Source: Mammaliicoccus fleurettii (GTDB lineage Bacteria; Bacillota; Bacilli; Staphylococcales; Staphylococcaceae). Taken from it: a stretch of DNA of 35,229 nt. The notes below the pieces were generated by a model. That model was not told the origin of the DNA, did no database searches, and was given only the letters and a program-made list of their open reading frames with translations. This document shows positions 1 to 7,417 of this stretch, piece after piece. The stretch lies in the NCBI RefSeq assembly GCF_003970575.1, contig NZ_RXWZ01000171.1:1-35229 (forward strand). Reading direction: 5' to 3'. How positions within the stretch are numbered: position 1 is the first letter of the stretch; every line of letters begins with the position of its first letter. Made by a program: the position numbers and the translations under genes.

Positions 1-87
1 GCTGAACCCTAAATACCAACGGTAAGCTACATTTGTCTCAATTTCTTTGATAGTCTGTCTCATTGATTTTATGCCAAATAATCTTTG
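1..87 (-). pseudogene. IS1182/IS1272-type transposase fragment, truncated
   Basis: Read on the minus strand from about 87 down to 1, one open frame gives 29 residues including GIKSMRQTIKEIETNVAYRW, which matches the conserved N-terminal part of IS1182-family (IS1272-like) transposases as I know them. The fragment leaves the window at its left edge. Upstream of the recognisable part (positions 88-120) the sequence is a terminator hairpin, not the first 50 or so transposase codons, and no start codon or ribosome site is present. It is therefore a 5'-truncated relic, or the internal edge of an IS that was disrupted at this point. The family name rests on recall of the motif, not on a search. Confidence 0.7.
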
Positions 88-94
88 AATCTGA

Positions 95-126
95 AGCGTT
101 CGTCTACAGAGACGAACGCTTTTTAT
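95..126 (+). terminator. Intrinsic terminator hairpin
   Basis: Perfect 10-bp stem AGCGTTCGTC / GACGAACGCT (95-104, 111-120) with a 6-base loop, followed on the plus strand by TTTTTATTT. There is no T-run on the minus strand, so it points rightward and does not fit the minus-strand lipoprotein gene that ends at 127. The gene it once ended is not visible; the transposase relic abuts it. Confidence 0.75.
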
Positions 127-822
127 TTAGCTTGCTTTATTTAAATTCTCTTGATTATTAGCATTTTCATTTGTTGTTTCATTTGTTGTTTCATTTGATT
201 GATTTTGTTTTTGTTGTTCTTTATTCGTATCTTTATATTGTTGATTGTTATTATTCGAGTGATTTTCTCGATGATTATTTTCATTCGTATTCAATTCATC
301 TGTTTGATAATTTGAATCTTGATCTGATTGTTGACTATTATCTTGATGTTGATCATCTTTAGGCAAAGTACAACCATCATCATTACATAAATAACCATCA
401 TGACTTAAATTTTGCCAAGCTCTCGTGAATTCTATTGTACTTTCTACATCATCACACTCTGCTTGAGAATTGCCTTGATTTAACAAACAATTTCTTGCAG
501 TATTATATACTTTTGTATCGAATTCTTCAGGTACAGTATGATTGTTAGGTTTAACACCGTTCACATTTTCTTCTACTGGAATTTCTTCTGAAGACTGCTT
601 TTCATTATTTTCTATACTTTTGTTATTTTGAGCTTTATTTTTTTCTACTGTTTTATTGTCAATACGCTTTTCTTCTTTCGTTTTAACTTCATTTGTATCT
701 TCTTCTGTTGTTTTTACATTTGACGACTTTTCTTTATTTGTTTCATTATTCTTAGAAGATTGATTGTCACATGCTACTAGAAATATTAAGCAAACTGTTA
801 AGAGACCATAAATCCATTTCAT
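127..822 (-). CDS. Putative secreted lipoprotein with a small four-cysteine domain
   Basis: A 231-residue protein of unknown function. The start at 822 is chosen because GAGGAG lies 7 bases upstream and the signal peptide begins directly (MKWIYGLLTVC); a longer frame to 876 adds a charged stretch with no role. The lipobox LVAC puts the lipidated cysteine at residue 18. Residues 19-90 are K/E/N-rich low complexity, probably a wall-spanning linker. A compact segment at about 95-160 holds four cysteines (112, 123, 146, 151), enough for two disulfides. The tail after 160 is Q/N/D-rich. It stands alone, divergent from hutG. I do not recognise the family, and lipoprotein export is the only property I can support. 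Confidence 0.8.
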   Translation of the reverse strand: MKWIYGLLTVCLIFLVACDNQSSKNNETNKEKSSNVKTTEEDTNEVKTKEEKRIDNKTVEKNKAQNNKSIENNEKQSSEEIPVEENVNGVKPNNHTVPEEFDTKVYNTARNCLLNQGNSQAECDDVESTIEFTRAWQNLSHDGYLCNDDGCTLPKDDQHQDNSQQSDQDSNYQTDELNTNENNHRENHSNNNNQQYKDTNKEQQKQNQSNETTNETTNENANNQENLNKAS

Positions 823-979
823 TGAATCACTCCTCGGCCTTTTTGCTTTTTCTTTCTTTTCTCTCATTAAGGACACTTCTTTCTTATAAAATAATTAAGC
901 ACATATTAAAACATAAGAATATCATACATGATAAACTGATATTAGTAAAAATTATTGTAACATGTAGGAGGTATTTGTT

Positions 980-1969
980 ATGTATAAAGATGTTAAAAAG
1001 GATGAATGGACTGGTAGAACTGATAGCTTATCTTTACGCTCTGCATTCAGATTTCATCAAATTGTGAATTCGATTAATATCGAAAAAGATGATATTCAAC
1101 CAAAGAAAGAATTTGAGCACCAAGTAAACATGGCGCTTATAGGCTTTGAATGTGATGAAGGTGTTTCTAGAAATAATGGCAGAACAGGAGCTGTTGATGG
1201 TCCTAAACATTTTAGAAAGTCATTGAGTCCCTTACCAATTCATAATGAATATTTACATTTAACAGACTATGGTAATGTCATTTGCAACAAAACTAAAATG
1301 GAAGATGCACAAGAAGAACTAGGAGATAAAATTTCTAAAATTCTATTACATAACCATTTCACAGTCATTGTTGGTGGCGGTCATGAAGTTTTATATGGAC
1401 ATTATTTAGGCGTGAGAAGAGCTAATAAAAACAAAAAAATAGGCATCATCAATATAGATGCGCATTTTGATATGAGAGATTATGATGAACAACCTTCTTC
1501 TGGAACAATGTTTAAACAAATTTTAGATCAAGATGACAAAGTCGGTTATTTTGTATTAGGTATACAAAAAAATGGTAATACAAAAGCATTGTTCGAAAGA
1601 GCTGATGAATATGGCGTACAGTATATACGTGAAGATGAACTACGTAGTCATTTATCTATCGAAACAATTACTTCTATTAATTCATTTATTGAAGAATACG
1701 ACGAAATACTCATAACATTATGTACAGATTCAATCGATGTTAGTTATGCACCTGCTGTTAGTGCACCTTGTATAATGGGATTACAACCTCAAATTGTACA
1801 AACAATTTTACAGTTAGTTACAAATTCAAATAAAAGTACAAGCATTAGTATTGCAGAACTATCACCAAGATTCGATATTGATAATCGAACTTCGAGATTA
1901 CTTGCAAATATTGCTTCAAACATTTATCACGATCAAGCAGAAGTTATTCAATCACAATGGGAGTCATAA
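980..1969 (+). CDS. hutG: Formimidoylglutamase
   Basis: A 329-residue cytosolic ureohydrolase (arginase fold). It hydrolyses N-formimino-L-glutamate to glutamate and formamide, the last step of one histidine breakdown route. Metal-site motifs are visible: GGGHE (132-136), NIDAHFD (158-164) and TDSID (249-253), followed by APAVSAP, as in HutG rather than arginase or agmatinase. Length fits the family. TAGGAGGT sits 7-8 bases before the ATG. The EamA permease gene starts 3 bases after the stop, so the two are probably co-transcribed. No other hut gene is in the window, so the rest of the pathway must lie elsewhere. Agmatinase is the main alternative but is less likely given the motif set. Confidence 0.88.
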   Translation: MYKDVKKDEWTGRTDSLSLRSAFRFHQIVNSINIEKDDIQPKKEFEHQVNMALIGFECDEGVSRNNGRTGAVDGPKHFRKSLSPLPIHNEYLHLTDYGNVICNKTKMEDAQEELGDKISKILLHNHFTVIVGGGHEVLYGHYLGVRRANKNKKIGIINIDAHFDMRDYDEQPSSGTMFKQILDQDDKVGYFVLGIQKNGNTKALFERADEYGVQYIREDELRSHLSIETITSINSFIEEYDEILITLCTDSIDVSYAPAVSAPCIMGLQPQIVQTILQLVTNSNKSTSISIAELSPRFDIDNRTSRLLANIASNIYHDQAEVIQSQWES

Positions 1970-1972
1970 ACA

Positions 1973-2881
1973 ATGTCAGAATTTAAAAAAGGTATTATGT
2001 ATGCAACTTTCGCATATATAATCTGGGGTATTCTTCCAATATACTGGAACCTCGTAAATGAAATTGGTCCATTCGAAATACTAGCCCACCGCATAATATG
2101 GTCCGCTGTATTCATGTTGTTGTTATTAACATTTACTAAACAACTATCAATGTTCAAAAATGCAACAATTAAATTATTTAAGCAAAAAAAAATGTTATTA
2201 GCGATTATTGCTGCAGGCTATATTATTACAGTTAACTGGGGTACATTTATTTGGGCTGTTAATAACCATCATGTGCTCCAAGCGAGTTTAGGCTATTATA
2301 TAAATCCTTTAATGAGTATATTCCTAGCTTTTATATTTTTAGGAGAACGTTTCTCAAAAGCACAATGGATCGCAATTGCACTAGCGTTTATAGGTGTAAT
2401 TTATATGACTTTCCAAGTCGGTGAATTTCCGTACGTATCGATACTATTAGCAACATCCTTTGCATTGTATGGGTTAATTAAGAAGGTAGTAGATATCGAT
2501 GCTTTTAGTAGTATTACAATAGAATGTATTGTCACATTACCAGCAGCACTTATTTATATATTCTACTTATCACAAAATGATGCTATTACTTTTGGAATGA
2601 ATCATTCTAGCGGTTGGTTATTACTGTCTGGCGCAATAACTGCAATACCACTTATACTATTTAGTGCTGGAGCTAGAAGAATACCACTTTCACTAACTGG
2701 GTTCATTCAATATATCGGTCCTACTCTTATGTTCTTTATAGGTATTTTCCTACTTGGTGAACAATTTGATGTTGACCAGTTAATTACATTTATATTTATT
2801 TGGGCAGGTATAATTCTTTATAGCTATACTAAATATGTTGAAATCAATCGTAATCGAAAGAAATTAATAAAAGATTTTTAA
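1973..2881 (+). CDS. rarD: RarD/EamA-family permease (drug/metabolite transporter superfamily)
   Basis: A 302-residue integral membrane protein with about ten hydrophobic segments and the two-repeat layout of EamA transporters. N-terminal features typical of RarD are present: YIIWGILPIYW, then an HRIIWS segment, with INPLMS and LGER motifs in the first repeat. The substrate is unknown; RarD is only loosely linked to chloramphenicol sensitivity in other bacteria. The start is 3 bases after hutG, and a GGGAG inside the end of hutG can serve as ribosome site, implying translational coupling. Pairing with hutG suggests, without proof, transport of an amino acid or a breakdown product. Confidence 0.82.
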   Translation: MSEFKKGIMYATFAYIIWGILPIYWNLVNEIGPFEILAHRIIWSAVFMLLLLTFTKQLSMFKNATIKLFKQKKMLLAIIAAGYIITVNWGTFIWAVNNHHVLQASLGYYINPLMSIFLAFIFLGERFSKAQWIAIALAFIGVIYMTFQVGEFPYVSILLATSFALYGLIKKVVDIDAFSSITIECIVTLPAALIYIFYLSQNDAITFGMNHSSGWLLLSGAITAIPLILFSAGARRIPLSLTGFIQYIGPTLMFFIGIFLLGEQFDVDQLITFIFIWAGIILYSYTKYVEINRNRKKLIKDF

Positions 2882-2883
2882 AT

Positions 2884-2941
2884 AAAAAAGAGTGGGTGAG
2901 AAATCTAATTTTATAAAAAGATTTCTTCTCCACTCTTTTTT
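2884..2941. terminator. Bidirectional terminator between rarD and argF
   Basis: Long hairpin: AAAAAAGAGTGG with CCACTCTTTTTT at the base, and AGAAATCT paired with AGATTTCT further in. It has an A-run before and a T-run after, so it works on both strands for two convergent genes. Most of the inner sequence recurs in the terminator at 14199-14250. Confidence 0.85.
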
Positions 2942-2945
2942 CACT

Positions 2946-3947
2946 TTAAAATATTTCTCCACACGTAGTGGCTAATAATGCTTTTATTGTATGCATTCTA
3001 TTTTCTGCTTGTTGAAATACTTTAGAATAGTCTGATCTGAATACGTCATCAGTTACTTCCATACACGTTACACCAAATTTTTCGAAACAGAGTGCCCCCA
3101 TTTCTGTATTCAAATCATGAATGGCAGGTAAGCAATGTAAAAATAAAGTATCATTTTTTCCTGTTAAATTTATAAGGTTCTGATTCACTTGATAATCCTT
3201 TAATAATTCAAAGCGTTCTTCAAGTTTGTCTTCTTCCCCCATTGAACACCATACATCTGTGTATATGACATCACTTCCGTAAATACCTTCTTGAATATCA
3301 TCCGTGATTAACACTTCGCTTTGAGATTTTTCGCTAAGTGATTTGGCCATCTCTTGAATTTCTTTATTAGGATGCAATTCTTTTGGCGCTACTATATGGA
3401 TATTTACGCCAAGTATCGCACTTGTTACAAGCAATGAATTTGCAATATTATTACGACCATCCCCGATAAAAGTCAAAGTCTTTCCTTCATATGTACCAAA
3501 ATGCTCTTTAATAGTTAAAAAGTCAGCTAACATCTGTGTTGGATGCCACTCATTCGTCAATCCATTCCAAACTGGTACTTTTGAATATTTTGCTAAGTCT
3601 TCTACAGTTTTTTGTTCATAACCTCTAAAAGCAATGCCATCAAACATTGAACCTAATACAATTGCTGTATCTTCTACAGACTCTTTCTTACCAAGTTGTA
3701 AATCTTCTTTACCAAGATAAGAAATATTCGCCCCCATTTTAGTAGCAGCTACTGTAAAAGCAGAACGTGTTCTTGTAGATTGTTTCTCAAATAATAAAGC
3801 AATATGTTTTCCGCTTAAAAAACGGTGTGGGATCTGATGCTTTTCTTTGAATTTTAATTCTATAGCTAAATCAATAAGTGTTTCTAATTCTTCTTTAGAA
3901 AAATCAACTTCTTTTAAAAAACTCGTCTTATTTAATTCCTTTAACAT
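2946..3947 (-). CDS. argF: Ornithine carbamoyltransferase
   Basis: A 333-residue cytosolic enzyme joining carbamoyl phosphate and ornithine to form citrulline. Diagnostic motifs: STRTR (57-61) for carbamoyl phosphate, HPTQ (135-138), GDGRNN (162-167) and HCLP (271-274). Length is normal for OTCase. No arginine deiminase or carbamate kinase gene is adjacent, and ARG-box-like sites precede it, so the biosynthetic form (argF) is favoured over arcB, although the two are hard to separate by sequence. The only good ribosome site, AAGGAG (3974-3979), lies about 26 bases before this ATG. It is ideally spaced for an in-frame ATT codon at 3963-3965, so the true start is uncertain. Confidence 0.9.
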   Translation of the reverse strand: MLKELNKTSFLKEVDFSKEELETLIDLAIELKFKEKHQIPHRFLSGKHIALLFEKQSTRTRSAFTVAATKMGANISYLGKEDLQLGKKESVEDTAIVLGSMFDGIAFRGYEQKTVEDLAKYSKVPVWNGLTNEWHPTQMLADFLTIKEHFGTYEGKTLTFIGDGRNNIANSLLVTSAILGVNIHIVAPKELHPNKEIQEMAKSLSEKSQSEVLITDDIQEGIYGSDVIYTDVWCSMGEEDKLEERFELLKDYQVNQNLINLTGKNDTLFLHCLPAIHDLNTEMGALCFEKFGVTCMEVTDDVFRSDYSKVFQQAENRMHTIKALLATTCGEIF

Positions 3948-3996
3948 AGATATCTTCGTCCCAATGAAACCAGCTCCTTATTTATTTATAAAGATA

Positions 3997-4025
3997 ATAT
4001 TACAATACAAAATCCTCTTTGTAAA
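3997..4025 (-). promoter_or_regulatory. Candidate SigA promoter of argF
   Basis: On the minus strand, TTTACA (4025-4020), a 17-base spacer and TAATAT (4002-3997). Transcription would start near 3990, leaving a short leader with AAGGAG at 3979-3974. Confidence 0.6.
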
Positions 4026-4056
4026 TAGTTATTCAATATATTGCATAAAAATACTA
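4021..4056. promoter_or_regulatory. Candidate pair of ArgR-binding (ARG) boxes
   Basis: TTGCATAAAAATACTA (4041-4056) departs at one position from the palindromic ARG-box pattern nTGnATwwwwATnCAn. On the minus strand TTGAATAACTATTTAC (4036-4021) departs at two and overlaps the -35. Their centres are 20 bp apart, close to the spacing of paired ArgR sites. This fits arginine repression of argF, but AT-rich DNA gives chance matches. Confidence 0.45.
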
Positions 4057-4113
4057 AATTTAATTAGTATGACATATTAAATAAAAAACATGACACATTT
4101 TCTTTATTATCTG

Positions 4114-4142
4114 TTGAAAACGGATACATAATGCGTTATGAT
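4114..4142 (+). promoter_or_regulatory. SigA promoter of the SunI-like gene, with cre-like overlap
   Basis: TTGAAA (4114-4119), a 17-base spacer and TATGAT (4137-4142). The predicted start near 4149 lies after the first in-frame ATG at 4131, so translation must begin later, supporting the start at 4173. TGAAAACGGATACA (4115-4128) matches the catabolite-response (cre) pattern TGWAANCGNTNWCA except at one position and overlaps the -35. Confidence 0.6.
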
Positions 4143-4172
4143 GTAGTCATCAAACAAAAGGATGTGTTAGTT

Positions 4173-4436
4173 ATGGCAATGAGAGTATCTAAAGACAACA
4201 ATCAAGTTCATATTCAATGGAGAGTCGCTGATATTACAATTCCAAATAATGAAATTAAAGACATTAAGGAAGATCAGGATATTCACGCTTTGTCTAATGA
4301 AAATCAGGATCATATCGTAAGAATTGGTTCAACTTTTGGTAAAACAAATCGCGTGATCATTGAAACAAGTGAAAAAGAATACATTATTTATACACATGCT
4401 GATAAGAAGGTATATAACGAACTAACGAAAGCGTAA
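4173..4436 (+). CDS. SunI/YnzG-family (sublancin-immunity-like) small protein
   Basis: An 87-residue cytosolic protein. The segment [17 protein letters not shown] followed by EYIIYT resembles the conserved core of the SunI/YnzG PH-like domain (typically RIGT-YGTTDR-V-KT). An N-terminal stretch reads [12 protein letters not shown]. SunI confers self-immunity to the lantibiotic-like peptide sublancin in some Bacillus, but homologues without any nearby bacteriocin are widespread and their role is not known. No bacteriocin gene is visible here. Start at 4173 is chosen from AAAAGGATG upstream and because the promoter lies between 4114 and 4142. It is a single-gene unit with its own promoter and terminator. 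Confidence 0.7.
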   Translation: MAMRVSKDNNQVHIQWRVADITIPNNEIKDIKEDQDIHALSNENQDHIVRIGSTFGKTNRVIIETSEKEYIIYTHADKKVYNELTKA

Positions 4437-4462
4437 GTTTGAATCTTCTATCATTTAAAATA

Positions 4463-4503
4463 AACACCGCGAAGTCCTTATTAATCGACTTCGCGGTGTT
4501 ATT
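4463..4503 (+). terminator. Intrinsic terminator of the SunI-like gene
   Basis: Perfect 14-bp stem AACACCGCGAAGTC / GACTTCGCGGTGTT (4463-4476, 4487-4500) with a 10-base loop and a short T-rich tail (ATTTATG). It is one of the strongest GC stems in the window. Confidence 0.88.
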
Positions 4504-4578
4504 TATGTCATATTCATATTAAATATTATGATACATTTTCAATGCGTGCTAACATATAGATGAGGAGTGATGTTAATT

Positions 4579-5301
4579 ATGTTAAGAGAATTAAATGGGC
4601 TAAACGCCATTATTACAGGCGGTTCTAAAGGTATAGGTAAGTCTATTGCTATAGCTTTAGCTCGTGAAGGTGTCAATGTAGCAATAGCGAGTAGAAATGT
4701 CGAAACTTTAAAAGAAGCTGCCAATGAATTAAAACAATATGACGTTAAAGTTTTTTATAAAGAAACAAACATAGCACATCATAAAGATGTCCAACGCTTT
4801 ATCGAAGACTCATATCATGCACTCGGTTCAATTGATATTGTTATTAATAATGCAGGTATAATGAAAACTAATTCATTTTTAGAAGTTAGTGAATCAGAAT
4901 TCGATCAATTATTTGAAACGAATGTTAAAGGAATTTACTATGTATTACAAGAATCATTACCTTACTTAGTTAAACAAAAAAGTGGTGATGTCATAAACAT
5001 TGCATCTATGTCTGGATTAAAAGCAAATGCTACAAGCAGTGTTTACTCTGCTACTAAGTATGCTGTAATTGGAATGACTGAAGGTATTATGCAAGAAATG
5101 AGAAAGCATAATATTCGCGTGTCTTATTTAACACCATCAGCCGTTCTTACTGATTTGATAGGTGAAACTCAATTACAAGAAGATACAATGACACACCCTG
5201 AAGATGTAGCAGACGTTGTAATAGCACAATTGAAATTACAACCAAGAACATTTATGAAGACAGCACAAATTTGGGCAACAAACCCTACACCAAAGGAATA
5301 G
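4579..5301 (+). CDS. Short-chain dehydrogenase/reductase (classical SDR)
   Basis: A 240-residue NAD(P)-dependent oxidoreductase with a Rossmann fold. The glycine motif TGGSKGIG is at 13-20, NNAG at 90-93 and the catalytic set Asn115, Ser143, Tyr156, Lys160 (YSATK) is complete, so it should be active. A basic pattern after the second strand (ASRN) favours NADPH. The substrate cannot be told; such proteins are often labelled 3-oxoacyl-ACP reductase-like. Start at 4579 gives 11 bases after GAGGAG; ATG 4570 and GTG 4567 are too close to that site. A heme-monooxygenase-like gene follows after 11 bases, so they are likely one operon. Confidence 0.88.
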   Translation: MLRELNGLNAIITGGSKGIGKSIAIALAREGVNVAIASRNVETLKEAANELKQYDVKVFYKETNIAHHKDVQRFIEDSYHALGSIDIVINNAGIMKTNSFLEVSESEFDQLFETNVKGIYYVLQESLPYLVKQKSGDVINIASMSGLKANATSSVYSATKYAVIGMTEGIMQEMRKHNIRVSYLTPSAVLTDLIGETQLQEDTMTHPEDVADVVIAQLKLQPRTFMKTAQIWATNPTPKE

Positions 5302-5312
5302 GAGCGATTAAT

Positions 5313-5639
5313 ATGTATGTAGTAACAAACAGAATTAAAATAAAAAAAGGTTATGCAGAAAAATTAGCACCAATGTTTACTAAAGGTGGCGCTTTGCAAG
5401 AAATGAAAGGCTTTATTAAAGTAGAAACTTGGAATATGCAAGATATAGAAGAGAACGACGAATTACACGTAAACATGTGGTGGGAAGAATTAGAAGACTT
5501 TGAAGTTTGGAAAAATAGTGATGCTTTCAAACAAGCACATAATCGTGATGGCGATTCTAATAAAGATAAAGGTGAATCACCAATGTTAGGATCAGAGATT
5601 GCTATTGCAAAAGTAGAAACAACTATCGAACCAAAATAA
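5313..5639 (+). CDS. Heme-degrading monooxygenase-like protein (IsdG/HmoA type, ABM domain)
   Basis: A 108-residue ferredoxin-like (antibiotic-biosynthesis monooxygenase) protein. It keeps the catalytic triad pattern of IsdG-type heme oxygenases: Asn6 (VTNRI), Trp66 (EVWKNSDAF) and His76 (QAHN), offset by one from the S. aureus IsdG residues N7, W67 and H77. Overall it looks closer to Bacillus HmoA/HmoB (MYVVTNRI start, MKGFIKVE, SPMLGSE near the end) than to IsdG/IsdI. It would open heme to release iron in the cytosol. AGGAG precedes the ATG and the gene follows the SDR after 11 bases. No Fur box was found upstream, so iron control is not supported by the sequence. Confidence 0.82.
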   Translation: MYVVTNRIKIKKGYAEKLAPMFTKGGALQEMKGFIKVETWNMQDIEENDELHVNMWWEELEDFEVWKNSDAFKQAHNRDGDSNKDKGESPMLGSEIAIAKVETTIEPK

Positions 5640-5661
5640 AAAGTACTGATGTGAATAAAAA

Positions 5662-5697
5662 AATGTCGACAAAGTCTAAAACTTTGTCGACATTTTT
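5662..5697. terminator. Bidirectional terminator between the monooxygenase gene and yjiH
   Basis: Perfect 14-bp stem AATGTCGACAAAGT / ACTTTGTCGACATT (5662-5675, 5681-5694) with a 5-base loop, an A-run before and a T-run after. It serves two convergent genes. A close relative ends the mnh operon at 25183-25217. Confidence 0.9.
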
Positions 5698-5698
5698 A

Positions 5699-7057
5699 TT
5701 AAAAGAATATATGCGCTAGTATAACAATAATTGGAAGAGCAATTATTGTACGTATAATATAAATCATAAAGAGTTTCCCTAGGCTAACTGGTATTTTAGA
5801 ACCAAGTATTACGCCCCCTACTTCAGATAAATAAATTAATTGAGAAATACTTAACGCACCTACAATAAATCTTGTCATATCACTTGGTACATCACTAATG
5901 AGTAGTGATGGCAAGAACATATCTGCAAAACCGATTAATAATGTTTCAGATGCTTCTTTAGCATATGGAATTTGCATTAATTCTAGTAATGGAACAAACG
6001 GTGCTCCAAGAATACTGAATGTTGGTGTATATTCTGCAACAATTGTTGCTAAAGTACCAATTGTCATTACAACAGGCAGTACAGCTAACCACATATCTAA
6101 AACTGTCTTAACACCATTAACAAAGAATTGTTTTACTCCTGGTGATTTAACTGCTTTTTCTGTTGCTTGTTCAAATCCCCATGTAATAGGATTATGAGTC
6201 TTAGGTATTTTTTCGTTTAATTGTTCAGTACTTCCATCAGAATATTGATCAGGAATTTGCTTCAACGGCCAAATTCTAGGCATTATAAATGCTGCAACAA
6301 TACAAGCTATAATAACTGATAAATAAAACTGGAAGAAATAATCCATTAAACCGATTGTTTGAGCAATAACAATCGCAAATGTAATAGACACAACTGAAAA
6401 TGTCGTTGCTATTACAGTAGCTTCTCTTCTAGTATAAAACCCTTGTTCGTATTGCTGACTTGTAATCATAACACCAACTGTTCCATCGCCAATAAAAGAT
6501 GCAAGGTTATCAACTGTAGATCTTCCTGGTAATTTAAACACTGGTCTCATGACAGGTGCAAACATTGGTCCTAAAAATTCTAATAAACCAAAGTCCATCA
6601 ACAATGGAAGGAATAGACCTGCAAAGAAAAATACAGCTAGTAAAGTTGGTAATAAATCATTATAAACCATTAAACCTGTATTTTCGTTCACTACAATGCC
6701 CGGTCCAAAATCGAAATATATACAAATGGCAAATATAGCACCTATTATGCGTATTACAACCCATATCCAATTCACATTAAATAGCTCATTAGTTATAGAT
6801 CTCTTAGTAGAACTACTAAATACAGTAGAATAAATTAATGTCATCACTGCAGAAAAACATATTAAGAGCATAATAATTAATCCTGCATAATCCCCTATCC
6901 AACCTAAAACGGTATTTGCTAAAAATGCAACAGGTAAACTAGTCTCTGGATTACCTTTATCGTCTGTTACTGTTATTGGAACTAAAAAGAGGTAAATCCC
7001 TAATAATGATAATATTATAAATTTTAACCTTCCCACTAAAACACTCGATTGTTTCAT
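5699..7057 (-). CDS. YjiH-family membrane protein with nucleoside-recognition (Gate) domains
   Basis: A 452-residue polytopic membrane protein with about ten hydrophobic segments. The region SFIGDGTVGVMITSQQYEQG and the later SDVPSDMTRFIVGALSISQ are typical of the YjiH family, which carries nucleoside-recognition (Gate) segments. The transported substrate is not established in this family. Start at 7057 (MKQSSV) follows AAGGAGAG by 5 bases; the longer frame to 7093 has no ribosome site. A good promoter with an overlapping cre site lies just upstream, so the gene is probably shut down by CcpA when a preferred sugar is present. It is a monocistronic unit. Confidence 0.82.
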   Translation of the reverse strand: MKQSSVLVGRLKFIILSLLGIYLFLVPITVTDDKGNPETSLPVAFLANTVLGWIGDYAGLIIMLLICFSAVMTLIYSTVFSSSTKRSITNELFNVNWIWVVIRIIGAIFAICIYFDFGPGIVVNENTGLMVYNDLLPTLLAVFFFAGLFLPLLMDFGLLEFLGPMFAPVMRPVFKLPGRSTVDNLASFIGDGTVGVMITSQQYEQGFYTRREATVIATTFSVVSITFAIVIAQTIGLMDYFFQFYLSVIIACIVAAFIMPRIWPLKQIPDQYSDGSTEQLNEKIPKTHNPITWGFEQATEKAVKSPGVKQFFVNGVKTVLDMWLAVLPVVMTIGTLATIVAEYTPTFSILGAPFVPLLELMQIPYAKEASETLLIGFADMFLPSLLISDVPSDMTRFIVGALSISQLIYLSEVGGVILGSKIPVSLGKLFMIYIIRTIIALPIIVILAHIFF

Positions 7058-7131
7058 ACTTTCTCTCCTTTTCGCAAGACTAACTATACACAATAATTAA
7101 TAAATATTCAATACTATTCATCCCTAATTTT

Positions 7132-7160
7132 ATTATATATTTTTATGTAAGCGCTGTCAT
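7132..7160 (-). promoter_or_regulatory. SigA promoter of yjiH with overlapping CcpA (cre) site
   Basis: On the minus strand, ATGACA (7160-7155), a 17-base spacer and a perfect TATAAT (7137-7132). TGTAAGCGCTGTCA (7146-7159) fits every fixed position of the cre pattern TGWAANCGNTNWCA and lies over the -35 and part of the spacer, a layout expected for repression by CcpA-HPr(Ser-P). Confidence 0.8.
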
Positions 7161-7238
7161 TAATTTTTAGAAAAATAAAAGCGAAATGAGATAATAATAC
7201 GCAATAAAATTTTGTAAATCTTAACTTTAATATTTTTA

Positions 7239-7260
7239 AATATTCAATCAATTGAATATT
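7239..7260. promoter_or_regulatory. Palindrome, possible operator between yjiH and the MFS gene
   Basis: AATATTCAA (7239-7247), 4 bases, then TTGAATATT (7252-7260): a perfect 9-bp inverted repeat. A single extra copy of AATATTCAA lies at 7103-7111, near the yjiH start. The rest of this 360-base divergent region is AT-rich with no small gene seen. No known regulator is matched. Confidence 0.4.
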
Positions 7261-7417
7261 ATCCGTATGATATATTGATGATTATCACTTTTTCAATTAA
7301 TTTTATACATAAAATATGTACAGACATTACGATTGTTCGGGTATTAAATTTTATCTGTATTTTTACAAATCACACTGTTATAATCATGGTTATATGTCAA
7401 AGAGAAGGAGTTATATG

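Noticed and set aside
4131-4172. Longer N-terminus for the SunI-like protein from ATG 4131
   Set aside because: That ATG is in the promoter spacer, before the expected transcription start.
5898-6197. Plus-strand reading frame of 99 codons
   Set aside because: Lies wholly opposite yjiH, with no ribosome site; a shadow of the real gene.
7274-7292. Fur box upstream of the MFS gene (around GATTATC)
   Set aside because: About 13 of 19 positions agree and the palindrome is poor; expected by chance in such AT-rich DNA.
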